From contig JALIGW010000010.1 in assembly GCA_023053685.1 (NCBI GenBank), positions 13,127,919-13,191,918 of the forward strand: 64,000 bases of DNA, read 5' to 3'. Below are positions 1 through 11,997 of the stretch, one piece after another. How positions within the stretch are numbered: position 1 is the stretch's first letter; each line of letters begins with the position of its first letter. This DNA comes from Diadophis punctatus similis. Lineage: Eukaryota > Chordata > Lepidosauria > Squamata > Dipsadidae. Below the pieces are notes generated by a model. That model searched no databases. It was not told where the DNA came from and saw only the letters and a list, made by a program, of their open reading frames with translations. The position numbers and the translations under genes were made by a program.

Positions 1-461
1 ACATTTAGGAAATGTCCTTGGGATCTTAGAAGTCTTCTCTGTAAAGGGTACTTTGAAATAAGGTCTTTGGAGAGATGTCCCAGAATATTACTGTACTGAT
101 CTGTTTGAAGGTACAGAGGAGGTGAATAATTAAAATATAACTGATTTAAAAGATCTTTAAACTTGCATTGTGATTCTGTATGCTGCTTATGTATAAATGT
201 TATATTAGGAAATTTATCATTTGGACTTTTCTGATATTTATATTGTAATGGTATGTGGGTATGACCTTGAGAAAGGAAGGGAAGAGCCCCAACTGCATAA
301 TGGGCAGAGAAAGAAACTTAGAAAGGATCCACCCTAATTTACCACCCTAATCAGGTGGTAAAAAGAGACAGAGGGAGATTTGTACTTTCAGATTTGCAAG
401 ATTCTGTTAATGTAACTTTAGAATAAAGTAGGATTAGTTTATCTTATTGTATTTCCTATCT
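1..461. other. Left-edge non-coding DNA
   Basis: AT-rich sequence with no recognised exon or repeat family. It probably belongs to the 5' intron of KLHL15, whose coding starts at 7083, but no non-coding first exon could be identified. Confidence 0.4.
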
Positions 462-1610
462 TGGGTGTTGGCAACCCCTGGCTCCAGAGCCGCATGCGGC
501 TCTTTCATCCCCCTGCTGTGGATCCCTGTTGGCTGAACCCACCACTGGCTGGCCCCGCCCCTCACCCTCCCAGTCGCTCCTCACCTGGCCTGAGAAGCTA
601 AGGGCGAAGGCTCCATATTCCAGAGCAGGAGCAAAGTGCCCCTGTACTTGCCTCATCTCGCAGGTGCTTCTTCCGGTCCTTGTTGGTGCTGCGCGTACCT
701 CGGTCGCTTGGGGAGATGCGCGACTTGCTCTCCGCCTCAAGATAGTGGCCTGGCCCAGCCCGGCTGTGGCTGATGCTGCTGCTCTCACTGCCTCCATGGC
801 CTGCCTGCTGTTTTCGCAGAGCCTTGCACAGCACAGTTAAATTTAGCCTGCTTCACAATGGGGGAGACGGCATCCCCTCCTCCTCCTGGAGCCCATTACG
901 ACGGGCTAGTGTCTCAAAGTAGAGAGCAAGTCACACGTCTCCCTGAGCGACCGAGGTGCGTGCAGCACCAACAAGGGCCGGAAGAAGCACCAGCAAGAGT
1001 GAGGCAAGTACAGGGGCACTTCGCTCCCGCTCTGGAATATGGAGCGAGTCTCCATCCCCCGCTGTCACCCTTAGCTTCTCAGGCCAGGCAAGGAGTGACT
1101 GGGAGAGGAGGGTGAGGGGTGGGGCCAGCCAGTGGTGGGTTCAGTCGACAGAGAGCCATAGCAAGGGGACGAAAGAGCTTCATTTATCTGGGAACCTGAA
1201 TTAACTCTTGATTTAAATCATACAGTAAAACATACCCAAAGAAGAAGAAAGAACAACATCAGCAAAACAAAAAACAAAAAAAACCCCTAACTCTCACCTG
1301 TTTTTGGAAATGGTTCAAGAGGGAACACACACACCAACACACACACGAGAGAGAAAGAGGGAGAAGGATATACACAGACACAGAGAGAGACACAGAAAGA
1401 GACACACAGAGAGAGAGAGAGAGATACCTGTTTCCCACAGAAAAGACCGGGAGCCACAAAACCGGGATAGGCGTGGCTGGGGGGGTCATGTGACTGGGTG
1501 GGAATGACATTGAGTTGGCCAGGCCTAGCCAGGTTTTGTGGCTCCCGGTGTTTTCTTTTCTGTGGGAAACGGGTCCAAATGACTCGAGTGTTTATGGTTG
1601 CAGACCACTG
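462..1610. mobile_element. Non-autonomous hAT-like foldback element with 8-bp TSD
   Basis: The element is bounded by a perfect 8-bp direct repeat TCCTATCT at 454-461 and 1611-1618, the hAT target-site signature. The right terminus reads GGTTGCAGACCACTG, a typical hAT end; the left terminus (TGGGTGTTGGCAACC) has decayed. Two long inverted arms, roughly 549-743 and 918-1128, pair with each other over almost their whole length. A CA/GA-rich simple repeat lies at 1325-1425. No transposase is encoded; the GC-rich open frames in it are arm shadows. Confidence 0.8.
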
Positions 1611-3404
1611 TCCTATCTGATTTACCTAGAACGGCTGAGAATATAAATTGTAAGCAAATTCTTTATATTTGGAAATACTAAAGGGAAAGTTAGTAATTTT
1701 AGCTGTAATTTATCCCATTTCCAAACTATGTTTAAAAGATTGGGGTTATGAAACACAATTGCTTATTTCACATTGCTGAATCTTCCCTAAAATGAGCATA
1801 TTATTAATTGCAGTAGAGATGCAATTCCGGGGTGGAGCCACGGCAGGACGGTAAGAAAGATCTCGCTCCCAAAAACTTTGACTTTACTTACTTCAAACTT
1901 TTGCCAGGGAGACACCCCCCCGTGAGGATTCTTCTCTCGGGGAGTTATAAGATCTTATTAGGCACTCGCTGGGTGTGTTAGGAGTTTCTTTCTGCCCGAT
2001 TGAAGTGCCTCTTTCTCCCTTTTGATCGGCATTGGGAAGCCTGTCGCCCATTTTGGGGGCTGATGCCATGAGGGTTAGCTTGCTAGCCTGGATTAAAGGT
2101 TTGAAGGAACGAGGTTTAAATTGACTGGTTGACTGGTTGCTGCACTAAGGAATAGGGAAGGGCAGGTGGACTCGAAGAGTGCGCTGGTTGTGAGGGCTAC
2201 TGGGAGTTCGCCCCCCCTTCTTCCCCCGGACTTCATCTTGTGGCTGCATATGCTGTTCGGCTCGGGCGTGACTTTTTTTCATCGGTTCATCCCCGCGGTG
2301 GGCTTGCTGACTGCCGAAAGCCGAAACGCTGACATCGTCATCACTATTGCTACTGTGCTTTGGGAAATAGCTCTCGGCTGTGCACTCGTCGGAGGGGTCT
2401 GCTGAACTCTGCCGCCAACGCCGCCATTACAGCTGCTGTTCTTATCGCTATTATTGCCAGATTACGGAAACTAATTTCTATCAGCTGCGTGCGGGTGGAG
2501 TCTTTTGAGTGCCGTCCCCGTTGTAACCATCTTCGCTGTTGCTGTAGCTGGACCATGGGATTGAGTTTTCATCAGCTATGCTCAAGATAGACCTATTGAG
2601 CTTCGCCCCCATTGCTATCATAGTTGCCGCGGTCACCGGCAACTATGGGGGGAGGGGTTTTTGGAATTGTAGAAGCCAGCCTCGTAGGAGGATATGCTCC
2701 TGACCCCTGGATTATTGGCTCCCCAGACTCCAGCACCGCACCACGAAGAGCTATAAAATCAGTATTACCTCAAGGACTTAAGGCGTCTGTCGAGACTATG
2801 ATGCACTTTATACCTGTCTATCCCATTAATGGTCAACTATATGAACATTTGGAACCTTGCACTGACGATCGTGGGCCTTGGTACAGATGTACAGAACTAA
2901 GCTATTCTGGGCCTGGAACCTGCCTATATGCACTCCATATGGACTTTTAGCAATTATAATCAGTTTTTTAATTTTTACCCCGGAAGTGGTGTGACTGGTG
3001 TGACTGAGTAGGATGACGATTGAGATGGGTGTATGTATAGACTGAAAGATTCTGTAGAAATGGAGAAGCCGGGGGCTGGGTTGCCGTCCCCCTTTGCTGA
3101 GTGTGGAAACAGAAGCAGGGGGGCTGGGCTCTGCCACCCAGCCTAGTGAGAATGGTATGTATGGCCTGCAGGGAGGGAGGGGGACCAGCGGGGAAAGGGA
3201 GGGGATCTCTGGAGGGGACGAGAGCCGGAACATCTCGGTCATAATGGGGAAAGGCAGGTATGGCGGGAGCAGAAGGGTGGGCCGCTCTCGGGGAATAAGA
3301 CCTTGCTGTTTACAAGCGATCCCTTGTTCCGGCCCCTCCGATGTGGTTCCATCTTGCTCAGCCCGAGTATCTGGCAACCAGGGTCTTCAGGGCCCTGGGC
3401 TCAG

Positions 3405-6215
3405 GATGCTGCTGCTTAATGCCAAGTCTATTGTCAACAAAGCCCCCGTGATACGTGATTTAATCACAGAAGAGGGGGCGGACCTGGTATGTATAACTGA
3501 GACCTGACTGGGCCAGGAGGGAGGAGTAGCTCTCTCCAAGATATGCCCAGACGGGTTCTCAGTGCAGCATCATTCATGACCCCAGGGAAGGGGGGGGGAG
3601 TGGCTATTATAACGCGCCGGAATCTGCATCCTCGTAGGATCCCTGCCCCGGAGATTGTCGGGTGTGAGACGCTCCTTCTGAAGTTGGACTTAGGGGTCCA
3701 GGTGGGCCTTTTGTTAGCGTACCTGCCTCCCAGCTATGTTACCAAGGCCCTGCCTGAGCTACTTGAGGCGATAGCCGGCCTGGCGGTGGAGTTCCCCAGG
3801 CTTATGGTGCTGGGGGACTTTAACCTGCCTTTGGCGGGCGAAACCTCTGGTGTAGCTCAGGAGTTCATGGATTCCATGACAACCATGGACCTGACCCAAG
3901 TAATCCAGGGTCCGACTCATGAGGGAGGCCACACGCTCGACCTAGTGTTTCTTTCGGGGCAGTGGAGAGATGATCTGAAGATAGGGGACATAGTCACCAC
4001 CCCACTGTCATGGTCAGATCATTTCCTGCTGAGGTTGGATTTCGTAGCCCCATTCCTCCCCCGCAGGGAGGCGGGATCGACTAGGTGGTTCCGCCCCAGG
4101 CGCCTAATGGAGCCGGAAGGATTCCAGAGGAACTTGGGGAAATACCTGAAATCCTGGTACACAATTTGGCTGATTCCCTGGTGGCTGCCTGGAACACCGC
4201 AGCATCAGGGGCATTAGACCGGATTGCGCCTTTGCGACCTCTCCGTGGCAGTGGATCCCGGAAAGCCCCCTGGTTTACCGAGGAGCTCCGGGAGATGAAA
4301 CGCCACAAGAGACGTCTGGAGCGTCGCTGGAGAGCCAGTAAAACCGAATCTGATTGAACACTTCTAAGAACCTACATCAAGTTTTATTTAGTGGCGATAG
4401 GGGCGGCAAAACGATCTCATTTTTCCGCTCTTATTGCGTCCGCAGATTCTCGCCCAGCCGCCTTGTTTAGGGTGACTCGCGCCCTCCTTGCTAAAGGGGG
4501 GAGCGAGGAACACTTGCAAGGTAGAGCTGAGGAATTCGCGCAGTTTCTGACGGATAAAGTCGCTCAGATCCGGTCGAATCTGGACTCCGGCTGGGCTGAG
4601 TCCATTGAGTTGACAGGGGCAAGTCTTAGTCCTTCGTTGTGGGAGGAGTTTGAGCCTGTTTCTCCTGAAGATGTGGACATAGCCGTGGGTGCGATGAGTG
4701 CTTCCACCTGTTTGTTGGACCCGTGCCCTTCCTGGCTGGTTTCGGCCAGTAGAGAGGTGGCACACAGCTGGATCCAGGCGGTGATCACCGCTTCTTTTAG
4801 GGAGGGATCCGTACCACAGCCGTTAAAAGTTGCGGTGGTGAGACCCCTCCTCAAGAAGCCTTCCCTGGACCCGGCGGACTTGAAGAACTTTCATCCGGTC
4901 TCCAACTTACCTTTTATAGGTAAAGTTGTGGAGAAGGTGGTGGCTTCTCAGCTTCTGCGGCTATTGGAGGAAACTGATCATCTAGACTCCTATCAGTCGG
5001 GTTTCAGGCGCGGCTACAGTACAGAAACTGCCTTGGTCGCCCTGATGGATGATCTCTGGCGAGCCCGGGATGGGGGAAATTCCTCCATCCTGGTGCTACT
5101 TGACCTCTCAGCGGCTTTCGATACCATCAACCATGGTATCCTTCTGCATCGTCTCGGCGAATTGGGAGTGGGAGGCACCGTCTTGCTGTGGTTCTCCTCT
5201 TATCTCGCCGACAGGATGCAGTCGGTGTTAACAGGAGGGCAGAGATCGTCTCCTAGGCCCCTGACATTTGGGGTACCTCAGGGTTCGGTCCTCTCGCCCA
5301 TCCTGTTTAACATTTACATGAAATCGCTGAGGGAGATCATCCGCAGACACGGGGTGAGTTTTCATCAGTACGCTGATGACACCCAGCTGTACATCACCAC
5401 CCCGTCTCAATTCAGAGAGGCAGTTGATGTAATGTGCCGGTGCCTGGACGACGTTAGGACCTGGATGGGGAGGAACAGACTCAGACTCAACCCCGACAAG
5501 ACTGAGTGGCTCTGGATATTGCCTCCTAAGGACCATGATAACTGTCCCTCCTTGGTTCTTGAGGGAGGAAAATTAACTCCCTCGGAACAGGTCCGCAATT
5601 TGGGGGTCCTCCTAGATCCACAGCTAAAATTAGATCAACACCTTACAGCTGTGGCTAGGGGGGCCTTTGCACAGGTTCGCCTGGTGCACCAGTTGCGGCC
5701 ATACTTGGAGAAGGAGGCTCTGCTCACGGTCACTCATGCCCTTGTCACCTCTCGATTGGACTACTGCAATGCGCTCTACATGGGGCTACCCTTGAAGAGT
5801 ATTCGGAGACTTCAGTTGGTGCAAAATGTGGCTGCGCGTGCTGTGGTCGGTGTGTCAAGATACACCCACGTTACACCTATACTCCGCCAGCTGCATTGGC
5901 TGCCAATCGGTCTCCGGGTACAATTCAAGGTGTTGATCATCAACTTTAAAGCCCTACATGGCTTAGGACCAGGTTACCTTCGGGACCGCATTCTGCCTCA
6001 TACTTCCCTTCGACCGGTTAGGGCCCACAGAGTGGGTCTCCTCCAGGTCCCGTCAGCCAAACAATGCCGGCTGGCGGGCCCTAGGGGGAGGGCCTTCTCT
6101 GTGGGGGGCCCCGTGCTCTGGAACCAACTTCCCCCAGAGATCTGAATTATCCCCCACCCTGCTGGCCTTCCGAAAAGCCGTCAAGACATGGCTCTTCCTG
6201 CAGGCAGGGGGCTGA
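3405..6215 (+). pseudogene. LINE ORF2 (AP endonuclease + reverse transcriptase), broken
   Basis: The endonuclease half shows NAKSIVNKAPVIRDL near 3420, LGDFNLP near 3810 and SWSDHFLL near 4010, the usual AP-endonuclease landmarks. It is broken by a stop near 3505 and by frameshifts near 3540 and 4130. From 4391 a long frame runs to a stop at 6143-6145 and carries the reverse transcriptase: motif A LDLSAAFDTI (Asp near residue 238 of this frame) and the catalytic YADD near residue 327. The C-terminal landmark LHWLPIGLRVQFKVL follows. The last 20 or so residues are lost to an R-to-stop change and a one-base insertion. It would copy the element's own RNA if intact; here it is a relic, although the RT core itself is well preserved. 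Confidence 0.85.
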
Positions 6216-6386
6216 GACTAGTTCCATCTGAGCTCTCCCCCTGTATGTATGTTGGTGAATATTTTTTTTTAACTTTTTAATCTTTTAAAATTGTTTTTAA
6301 TCATGTTTATTGTTTAGTGTTCTTGCACAATGTTATACGCCGCCCTGAGTCCCTCGGGAGTAGGGCGGCCTAGAAGAACCAAATAA

Positions 6387-6387
<1 letters not shown>

Positions 6388-6432
<45 letters not shown>
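6388..6432 (+). repeat. (AAAT)n LINE tail
   Basis: Simple tetranucleotide repeat that terminates the LINE and follows its conserved 3' hairpin-like tail. The same tail occurs at 36700-36730, 56575-56680 and, as AAATT, at 60905-60933. Confidence 0.9.
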
Positions 6433-7075
6433 TTCTAGTTCTTTATCCATTTTAGCACCTGAAATACTGTGGACTTTACGTGATCTCAGTATTTTATAAG
6501 GCTTGATAGTTGGTTTTAATGCTATGCTAATAGTTTTTATCTTCTTTTTTCCATTATGACTGATGCCGTTCAACTTTACACAAGTTTAGGATGATCCTAA
6601 ATTGGTATAAATGTATTTGTGTGACATAAATTTTAAAAAGCTTTTAAAATGTTGCCAAGAAAACGACACATCTAACCAATCACCATTAGTCAAGAATGAC
6701 TCAAAGATGTTTTAATTTTTTTTACTAAATGTAGCATCTTTTGCTCTATCATCCCTTCATTTGCAAATAAGGCTGGTCTGTTCAAATTTAATACTTTGTA
6801 GTTTAAACCTAGTTCCATGAAACAGAATTATAATTAATATGCATAGTATGAAAGTTGGGGATAAAGAGTTTAAAAGTTAATATTTAAGCAAATCTTTAAA
6901 TGATTGTTATGATTACTTTTACTAAAGCAAGATTTTCTATACTGACTGTTGTTGTATAAGATGCCAATTATATTATTCAAGATTAAAAAATGAGGCAATA
7001 TAATTAAATATTAAGATTTCCAACCTTCAGGAATTTCATGAAATTCTAAAGTTTTCTTTGTTTACATTTTTCCAG
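6433..7075. other. KLHL15 intron, no feature seen
   Basis: AT-rich intronic sequence that ends in a polypyrimidine tract and the acceptor TTTTTCCAG at 7075. No repeat was recognised. Confidence 0.6.
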
Positions 7076-7082
7076 GTGATTC

Positions 7083-7787
7083 ATGGCAGGGGACGTGGAA
7101 GGGTTTAGTTCCTCCATCCATGACACCAGCGTCTCAGCTGGGTTCAGAACACTGTATGAGGAGGGATTACTGCTTGATGTCACTCTTGTCATTGAGGATC
7201 ACCAATTTCAAGCTCATAAAGCACTTCTTGCCACCCAAAGTGATTACTTCAGGATTATGTTTACTGCTGATATGAGGGAACGAGATCAGGACAAAATCCA
7301 CTTAAAAGGACTGACAGCAACAGGCTTCAGCCATGTTCTCCAGTTCATGTACTATGGAACTATTGAACTGAGCATGAGCACTGTTCATGAGATCCTGCAG
7401 GCTGCCATGTATGTTCAACTTATTGAAGTGGTGAAGTTCTGCTGCTCCTTTCTTTTAGCAAAAATATGTTTGGAAAACTGTGCAGAAATTATGAGACTTT
7501 TAGATGACTTTGGTGTAAACATTGAAGGAGTAAGAGAAAAACTGGATTCCTTTTTGTTAGAAAATTTTGTGCCTCTCATGGCCAGACCTGATTTTTTGTC
7601 CTGTCTCAGTTTTGAAAAGCTTATGACTTATTTGGATAATGATCATCTGAGCAGATTCCCAGAGATAGAACTCTATGAGGCTGTTCAGACTTGGCTGCGG
7701 CATGATAGAAGACGCTGGAGACATACTGACACCATCATTCAGAATATCAGGTTTTGTTTGATGACACCATCCAGTGTTTTTGAAAAG
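7083..7787 (+). CDS. KLHL15: KLHL15, first coding exon (BTB and BACK domains)
   Basis: KLHL15 is a substrate adaptor of the cullin-3 RING ubiquitin ligase; known human substrates include the PP2A subunit B56-beta and CtIP. This exon encodes residues 1-235. The exon begins at 7076 after a good acceptor, and the ATG at 7083 gives MAGDVEG, the family start. The BTB domain (about residues 31-98; LLLDVTLVIEDHQFQAHKAL) binds CUL3 and dimerises, and the BACK domain fills about 133-235. The reading frame is open past 7787, but protein similarity ends at SVFEK and the donor AAG|gttggt lies there, so the intron is 7788-17840. Phase 0 joins it to the Kelch exon at 17841. Near-identity to the mammalian protein argues for a functional gene. 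A 5' non-coding exon must lie to the left and was not found. Confidence 0.97.
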
Positions 7788-8765
7788 GTTGGTGCATTTG
7801 AAAGCAGTAGATAGTATTCATGTGTTTAGGGCAGCATGCTATTCATAGGTAAAATTCCCAAAATTAGTTGAAGGGAAAATGTAAGAGTGTTTTAGAAAGT
7901 GGAACCTTGAAATCATGTCTGAAATGAGTGCCGTTTTAATTTTAAAGCAAAGTTTTCCAGTTACAAGCTAGAAGAATTTACAACCAGAAAACAGGTAGGT
8001 TTACAGCTTTTCTGATTATCAAAGTGAAAACCATTCAGTAGTGAAAAGCCTACAAGACTGTTTATGATAATCAGTGAAATCTGTGGTTTGTGTATTGACA
8101 TGGCACAGTTGTGGAAGTCTTATATATTTAAAAATATAAGAGAGTGCTAGAAAAAGAATATATATCCCATTTGTATAGGAGCTCAAGAGGGGGTACATAG
8201 TATTCCCTCCTTGGCTTTATTTTGTTGGTTCTAACAGATTCAGTGCAGGATCTGTAATTTTAAAAAATAGGTACTGTTTTTATTTTGACTTTATAAAAAG
8301 AGATGTGAGATACTAAGTTATAGTTCTCTTTTCTGTTCTCTGATTGGGATATATATTGTGGTTCCTCTTCCAGCATTATTTTTCTTCAATGGCAGAGCAG
8401 TGGGCATTATGGTAGATGTTCTCTACATTGAGATTGATAGAGATCTTTGGAGGCTATGGTTGTTGGAGTGTAAGAAATAACTTGAATCAATTAGGAACTG
8501 GTTTATTGACCAGGTTTACTGATTAACATATGACTTTAAGAAGCTGAGCACAGTTTGACTTTAGAAAGACTCTTTAAATTGGAAAGGTCAGGACAGAAAA
8601 TATTAAAGAAAAATAACCAGATAGAATTTGAATAAGGGTGAAGCAATAGAGAAAGTAAGGTCTGTACATCATATGTAATGTTCCTTAAGCAAATTAAATA
8701 CAAAAAATTAAATTAGGCCAACTATAAGAATTTCCTCTTTATGTAATTAAAGAATGGGTCTTCTG
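7788..8765. other. KLHL15 intron, no feature seen
   Basis: AT-rich intronic DNA directly after the splice donor. No exon or repeat family recognised. Confidence 0.6.
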
Positions 8766-8840
8766 TGCTTGGGCGGCACAGAGGTTCAGCGGTTAAGACC
8801 CTGGACTTGGCTGGAAAGTCGGCAGCCCAGGTTCGAGTCC
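8766..8840 (+). repeat. Sauria SINE, left (tRNA-derived) part
   Basis: GGCACAGAGGTTCAGCGGTT and the RNA polymerase III B-box-like GGTTCGAGTCC are the tRNA-like head of the squamate Sauria SINE. The SINE stops abruptly at 8840 and resumes at 11719, because an L1 landed within it. The two parts overlap in a 14-bp duplication. Confidence 0.85.
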
Positions 8841-9159
8841 TTTTTTTATTATTATTATAAGTTTTTTAAAATTTTAAAATATATATAAGTATTAAATACA
8901 TGAACAGCGTGGCTTTTGAGAATAATTCATTTTGATATCAAATAATAATAATAAAATTGACAATTTTGATAACCTTACATTGATCATGCTCACACCATTA
9001 TGATAACATTGTACATAATACAATCATCATACAACTTCTAATCCTTTCATCTGTATACTAATGTTGACATCTTACATAAAAATATTCATAGTAATATTGT
9101 GCTATTTCCCCCCATTCCAGTTTCTGCCTGTTTCATATCTTAATAATACAAATCTTATA

Positions 9160-9736
9160 CAAGGGTGAGTCAAAACGTAATGCCATTTTCTTTAGGACAG
9201 GTATAATTACCAACACAGGAACATGTAGCATACATCAAAATGAAGCTGGTCCTCTGTGGATCACATCCCTACTTCTCAACATAGTCACCGTTTCTCTCAA
9301 TAGCAATGTTCCACCTTCGAATGAGAGCATGTATCCCTGCCTTGTAAAATTTTGTTGACTGTTCTTTGAGCCACTTCTTCACTGCAGTTTTCACTTCCTC
9401 GTCACTGGAATAATGTTTGCCTCTCAAACCCTCTTTCAAACCCTGTATAATCTAAAGTATTGTCCTCAAACACATTTTGTAATTGTCTGTGAATGTTCAC
9501 AGGGGTTTCCCCCTCAGCAACAAGGAATTCAATCACTGCTCTTTGTTTTTGATGCAACTCTAAGGGGGCAGCCATTTTGAATTTTCCTTGCGAGTCTACA
9601 AACCTGAAAAGTAAGAAACAAAATATTTCAGAACGTAAATGATATAATCATTTATAACTGGGAAAATTTTCAGGTGTTTTTATCAAAAACTTCACCTGAA
9701 ATAAAGAAAATGGATTTATTTTTTGACTCACCCTCT
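9160..9736 (-). mobile_element. Mariner element with internal deletion
   Basis: Terminal inverted repeats AGGGTGAGTCAAAA / TTTTGACTCACCCT sit between TA dinucleotides at 9158-9159 and 9737-9738, the Tc1/mariner signature. It is nested in the L1-type element. At 577 bp it is under half the usual autonomous mariner length. Confidence 0.85.
9269..9575 (-). pseudogene. Mariner transposase, N- and C-termini fused by deletion
   Basis: The minus strand starts with ATG at 9575 and gives MAAPLELHQKQRAVIEFL, the helix-turn-helix N-terminus of a mariner transposase, as far as about 9455. It then jumps to the C-terminal segment EEVKTAVKKWLKEQSTKFY ending in VEK and a stop at 9269-9271. The whole DDD catalytic core is absent. 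The remnant could at most bind TIRs. Confidence 0.8.
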
Positions 9737-10132
9737 TATTAATAGGTGTTCTATTTCTATCTTTCCTCTCTTATCCCTTTTAATATTTCAGTTCTTGTAA
9801 ATTTTTTAATTATATTAGCATACGTCATTGTCATAATATATGTATTACAATCAAAATTGTTAACATAATATTTACTCCACCATATATATAATCCCTCGTC
9901 ATTTAATTATTCAATATTTTATTATTCAATGCTAATAGCCACGGTAACCTTAGTGATGTTATTTAAATGTGTATAATGCAATCTTTCATCTTCTGATCCT
10001 TTCCTCTACCTATAATTTTAAAACATTATATAAGAATATGCATAATAATATTTCCCCTCTTCCTAATTCCTACCTCTAATCTAAATCCAAGTACCACACA
10101 TCTTATATTGGTGGATATTCTGCTTCTACCCA

Positions 10133-10651
10133 TCATCTCTTTTTTGCTTCAATGTGCCAATTCTTATTGCTTTTTTTGGCTTGCTTTCCATACCTCTCCT
10201 TTAATGTTTTATTTCTCCATATATCATTCTTATTTGGTCTAAATGTTCTCTCTATCTCTGCCTCTATCTCTCGCTGCCAGATCTTCACTATGTCTATCAG
10301 CGTCCCTATCCTCACTTCAGGAATGTCTTTCTGCCTATCTCATTCTATTTTTGAGTCTCTATTGTCAGCTTGGTCTATTTCCTCCCTTGTAATTATCTCT
10401 ACCTTCTCCTTATCTTTTGGGTTTATTTGTTGTTTTATCTGCTCTTCCCTTTCCTCTACTGTTTCTATTCTCTCCTCTATTTCCTGAGTTTCCTGTTCAT
10501 TTTCCATTGTCATTTGCTGCACATTTTCTAATCTAACATCTATATCATGCATCAGATCCTTTATCACCCCGTGGTTCTTTGTCATAGTTTCATACATACT
10601 TCGCAACATCAATAATATTTCATCTTGCATTATGCTTTCCTGTTGAAGCAT
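10133..10651 (-). pseudogene. L1-like ORF1 with coiled coil
   Basis: The minus-strand frame from ATG at 10651 is rich in E, Q, K, R with heptad-like spacing (EEIDQADNRDSKIE at its end), a predicted coiled coil. An in-frame TGA at about 10340 interrupts it; the frame then continues with a basic segment (IWRNKTLKERYGKQAKK) to a stop at 10133. ORF1 proteins of L1 elements trimerise through a coiled coil and bind RNA. No RRM was recognised, so this is a short ORF1 or an eroded one. Function is inferred from composition and context only. Confidence 0.6.
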
Positions 10652-11718
10652 TTTGTCTTACTTTAATAGTTCCAAGAAATACACACAAATCTATCAAAAT
10701 CCCAAACTTTTAGTTGTCAGTAGTATCAATAAGCCAATATTACAGCTTTTCGCTCAGTCCCAAAATCATTTCTCAAAATGCCCAATATTTGTAATTCTTT
10801 ATAGTCCTCCACCAGTCAATTTACTCCTTCCAGATTTTCCCTTATCTTCATCAGTCACGTAACCAACTCTTTGACTTCAGTGATAGTTCCAAGTGTTTGT
10901 GACCCACTCTACTTAGCAATCTTCAAAAGTCTCGGAAATTTTCCCTCCTCGGTCTTGAGAAGAATAATTATCAAACAATATGCAGCAGAAAACACAGTTT
11001 TCCAGATGTTGTTTATCTCCACTCTGTATTCCTGATTAATCCCAAGCACTTCTCAGCTTTGTAAAAATATGGTGTATTTTCTTTCTTTCACCAGTAGATG
11101 GCATCCTCGCCTAAGATTTCAGCATTTCACCCAGTATAACAGCTGAAAACTGCTCCCTTCAAATAATTCCTTTCACTTTTTCCAAAATTCAATCCAATAT
11201 TTCCAGCATTTTAAAATGCCTTTTCAAAGTGTGCCAATCAAATATTCAAATCCAATCTTCCTTTATTTTAAAATTTATATCCTTTCTTAAAATTCACTTT
11301 CTTTCAAGTCTATGATTTTTCTCCGAGTATTTTTTCGCTGCTTATAACGTTTAGAAGAGATATCTTTCCGGGGTTTCTTTTCTTTGGGGTTTAATCTCTA
11401 GTAAAGAAGTTGAAAATCATCTCACCCAGCTCCAAACCACTGTTCAAACACCGCTCCAGCACATTTCTTTCTTCTGTTGTCCCAGCTTCACGGCGGCCAT
11501 AATGGCCGCCTCTCCTTTGTTGTTGGATAGGAGAGTAAGCCTCGGATCAAGCAGGACAGTTGTGACTCTCCGCAATCTGCAAGGCATCCCTCTTTTCTTT
11601 GTCACCCCTACAGGATGACTTTAGCCCTTTAAGGACCTCCCAACGAGGAGAGTTCAGCCTAAGTTCTCAGAGCCCCGCTTCCTACGACTGTAACGCAGCA
11701 ACGCCAAACCGGAAGTCT

Positions 11719-11997
11719 CCAGGTTTGAGTCCTGAGCGCTAAGCAATAGGGTGAGCTCCCGTCCTCACCCCAGCTCCTGCCAGCCTAGCAGTTCAAAAGC
11801 ATGCAAATGCAGGTAGATAAATAGGTACCCATTTCAGTGGGAATCAGCATTCCCTGATGTCATACTGGCCACATGACCACAGAAATTTCTTCGGACAGTA
11901 CTGGCGTAAAGGACTTGGAGCACAGATAAGCACTACCCCCTATAGTCGGCAATGATTAGCGGAGTAAAATCCTCAGGGACTCCTTTACTTTTTTTAC
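11719..11997 (+). repeat. Sauria SINE, right part
   Basis: Continuation of the SINE begun at 8766: GGGTGAGCTCCCGTC, CAGCCTAGCAGTTC, the GGCCACATGACCAC block and TTCGGACAG are all Sauria SINE body landmarks in the expected order. The tail ends in a T-rich CTTTACTTTTTTTA stretch. Confidence 0.85.

Larger units (their letters stand above)
1826..6432 (+). mobile_element. Near full-length CR1/L2-group LINE, copy 1
   Basis: The 5' region (about 1826-3090) is GC-rich and leads into an endonuclease/reverse-transcriptase ORF2 (3405-6215). The 3' end has the squamate LINE tail CGCCGCCCTGAGTCCC followed by (AAAT)n. The 3' half matches the fragments at 35403, 49930 and 60285, which anchors the family. 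The 5' boundary is inferred from loss of AT-rich flank and is uncertain by tens of bases; no clear TSD was seen. Clade naming (CR1 versus L2) is from motif style only. Confidence 0.75.
8841..11718 (-). mobile_element. ORF1-only L1-type element inserted in a Sauria SINE
   Basis: The insertion is flanked by CCAGGTTCGAGTCC (8827-8840) and CCAGGTTTGAGTCC (11719-11732), a 14-bp target-site duplication with one mismatch. Read on the minus strand it starts with a CpG-rich 5' UTR (11718 to about 11350), carries one coiled-coil ORF (10133-10651) and ends in an AT-rich 3' UTR and poly(A), seen as T-runs at 8841. There is no trace of endonuclease or reverse transcriptase, and a mariner sits at 9160-9736. 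A related 3' UTR fragment occurs at 29963-30300. The organisation resembles mammalian HAL1 (half-L1). Confidence 0.7.

Noticed and set aside
2166..2950. Small open frames in the 5' region of LINE copy 1 as an ORF1
   Set aside because: They have no recognisable motif, are not maintained in copy 2 at 49925, and differ in frame.
7788..7814. Reading frame of the first KLHL15 exon continues nine codons to a stop
   Set aside because: Similarity to the family stops at SVFEK and a donor is present; the Kelch exon joins in phase to give the expected 604 residues, so this is intron.
8766..8840. A true tRNA gene
   Set aside because: The tRNA-like box belongs to a Sauria SINE head; no cloverleaf or acceptor stem closes, and the SINE body resumes at 11719.
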